From an uncultured Oscillospiraceae bacterium (GTDB lineage: Bacteria > Bacillota > Clostridia > Oscillospirales > Oscillospiraceae), in contig CAJUQS010000009.1 in assembly GCA_910588365.1 (NCBI GenBank), positions 1 through 5,395 on the forward strand: a stretch of 5,395 nucleotides of DNA, read 5' to 3'. The notes under the pieces were generated by a model that did not search any database, was not told the origin of the DNA, and was given only the letters and a program-made list of their open reading frames with translations. The translations under genes were made by a program, and so were the position numbers. The number at the start of each line of letters is the position of its first letter. Position 1 is the first letter of the stretch. Shown piece after piece: positions 4,836 to 5,395 of this stretch.

Positions 4836-5027
4836 ATGCGTGATGAAAAACGTGTGGTCACGCTAAATGACTTTGAACAGCGGCTCATGGTGCGGGGCCT
4901 GACCGATTTCCGCAACGACGCCATCCGGGACGGCAAGCCCACCGAGGATTTGGACGGCCTGATTTTGAAGGTGATCGACGCGCCCACCAAGCGCCAGAAA
5001 AGGAGGGCTGACCGTGAGGCAAGATAA
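4836..5027 (+). CDS. Small basic protein of unknown function, between ArdC-like and coupling-protein genes
   Basis: A 63-residue protein that I cannot assign to a named family. Residues 1-48 (LNDFEQRLMVRGLTDFRNDA and around) are predicted as charged amphipathic helices; the end (50-63, PTKRQKRRADREAR) is strongly basic. There is no signal peptide and no membrane segment. The strong Shine-Dalgarno, the position in the operon and the 14-nt overlap with the downstream GTG start all indicate a real gene. A basic small protein directly ahead of the coupling-protein gene could be a nucleic-acid-binding or relaxosome accessory factor; this is inference only. Confidence 0.75.
   Translation: MRDEKRVVTLNDFEQRLMVRGLTDFRNDAIRDGKPTEDLDGLILKVIDAPTKRQKRRADREAR
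5001..5006 (+). promoter_or_regulatory. Ribosome binding site of the coupling-protein gene
   Basis: A perfect AGGAGG lies 7 nt before a GTG at 5014. It decides the start, since the reading frame has no early ATG in this window; the site is inside the preceding small ORF. Confidence 0.8.
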
Positions 5028-5395
5028 GTTCTCCAAGCCCCACCTGACCCTCTACGCCTGCGGTGTCATCCCCGTGGTCTGGCTGGCCCTGCTGCTGGCC
5101 CCCTATGTGGGCGGCGGTCTGCTGGGGCTGGTGCGTTACGGCGGGGCGGCGCTGAACGACCCGTTTCACATTGTATGGTGCAAGGACAGCCTGAAAACTG
5201 TCCTTATTTTTGTGCTGTGCTACGGGCTGGGCATCGGCGTGTATCTCTCCACCGACCGCAACTACCGTCGGCGGGAGGAACACGGCTCCGCCAAGTGGGG
5301 CACCGCCCAAGCCATCAGGAAGAAGTACGCCGACAGGAAAGTGACCGAAAATAAGATACTGACACAGAACGTAGCCATAGGGCTGGACGGACGCA
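5014..5395 (+). CDS. VirD4/TraG-family type IV coupling protein, N-terminal part
   Basis: The first 127 codons of a GTG-initiated gene cut by the window end. The family member would be a membrane-anchored hexameric ATPase that links the relaxosome to the type IV secretion channel. Visible: a short N-terminal segment (RQDKFSKPHLT), a first membrane helix at about 13-33 (YACGVIPVVWLALLLAPYVG), a loop of about 25 residues, and a second helix at about 60-78 (LKTVLIFVLCYGLGIGVYL). A cytoplasmic segment follows, REEHGSAKWGTA (87-98), with the HGSAKW sequence that in VirD4/TraG proteins precedes the nucleotide-binding domain. Walker motifs lie beyond the window. The start overlaps the 63-residue ORF by 14 nt. 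The frame is open to the end of the window. Confidence 0.88.
   Translation, partial: MRQDKFSKPHLTLYACGVIPVVWLALLLAPYVGGGLLGLVRYGGAALNDPFHIVWCKDSLKTVLIFVLCYGLGIGVYLSTDRNYRRREEHGSAKWGTAQAIRKKYADRKVTENKILTQNVAIGLDGR

Noticed and set aside
1..5395. CRISPR array, tRNA or rRNA gene, integrase or element end
   Set aside because: No regularly spaced repeats, no tRNA-like or rRNA-like sequence, and no recombinase motif were seen on either strand.

Overview
The window is part of the conjugation/mobilization region of an integrative and conjugative element (or related conjugative element). The likely host is a GC-rich, low-G+C-lineage Gram-positive gut bacterium of the class Clostridia. Three things support this: the gene order (MobC-type accessory protein, HUH relaxase, PcfB/DUF3801 protein, ArdC-like protein, small ORF, VirD4-type coupling protein), which is that of the Tn1549-like ICE family; strong AGGAGG-type ribosome binding sites; and the protein sequences themselves. 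The species cannot be fixed from the sequence, and no integrase or element end is visible.

Layout. Positions 1-74 hold the last codons of an unidentified gene read rightward. Positions 75-246 are non-coding and packed with perfect inverted repeats, ending in a 12-bp-stem hairpin that doubles as a plausible terminator for the leftward gene; the palindrome cluster is the best oriT candidate here. Positions 247-1162 carry a leftward two-gene cassette: a VbhA-like antitoxin followed by a Fic-domain toxin that overlaps it by 8 nt. An 87-nt divergent intergenic region (1163-1249) separates it from the rightward transfer operon.

The transfer operon (1250-5395) is very compact: mobC, then relaxase (1-nt gap, no visible SD), pcfB-like (59-nt overlap with the relaxase), ArdC-like gene (2-nt gap), a 63-residue ORF, and a GTG-initiated VirD4/TraG-family coupling protein (14-nt overlap) cut by the window end. 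The likely logic: MobC and the relaxase form the relaxosome at oriT and nick the DNA; the PcfB-like protein helps hand the relaxosome to the VirD4 ATPase at the membrane; the ArdC-like protein may protect or coat incoming single-stranded DNA; and the Fic/VbhA pair may act as an addiction or host-modifying module.

Most notable: (1) the Fic/VbhA cassette sits between the oriT-like palindromes and mobC, and both partners depart from the canonical class I motifs (second Fic arginine replaced by Val146, antitoxin Ser/Thr replaced by Ile19); (2) the ArdC-like protein has lost the HExxH zinc motif (QELAR); (3) its 3' end is a hairpin-rich, Pro/Ala/Ser-coding stretch that looks like an inserted repeat; (4) the PcfB-like protein carries a duplicated acidic-hydrophobic motif in its disordered tail.
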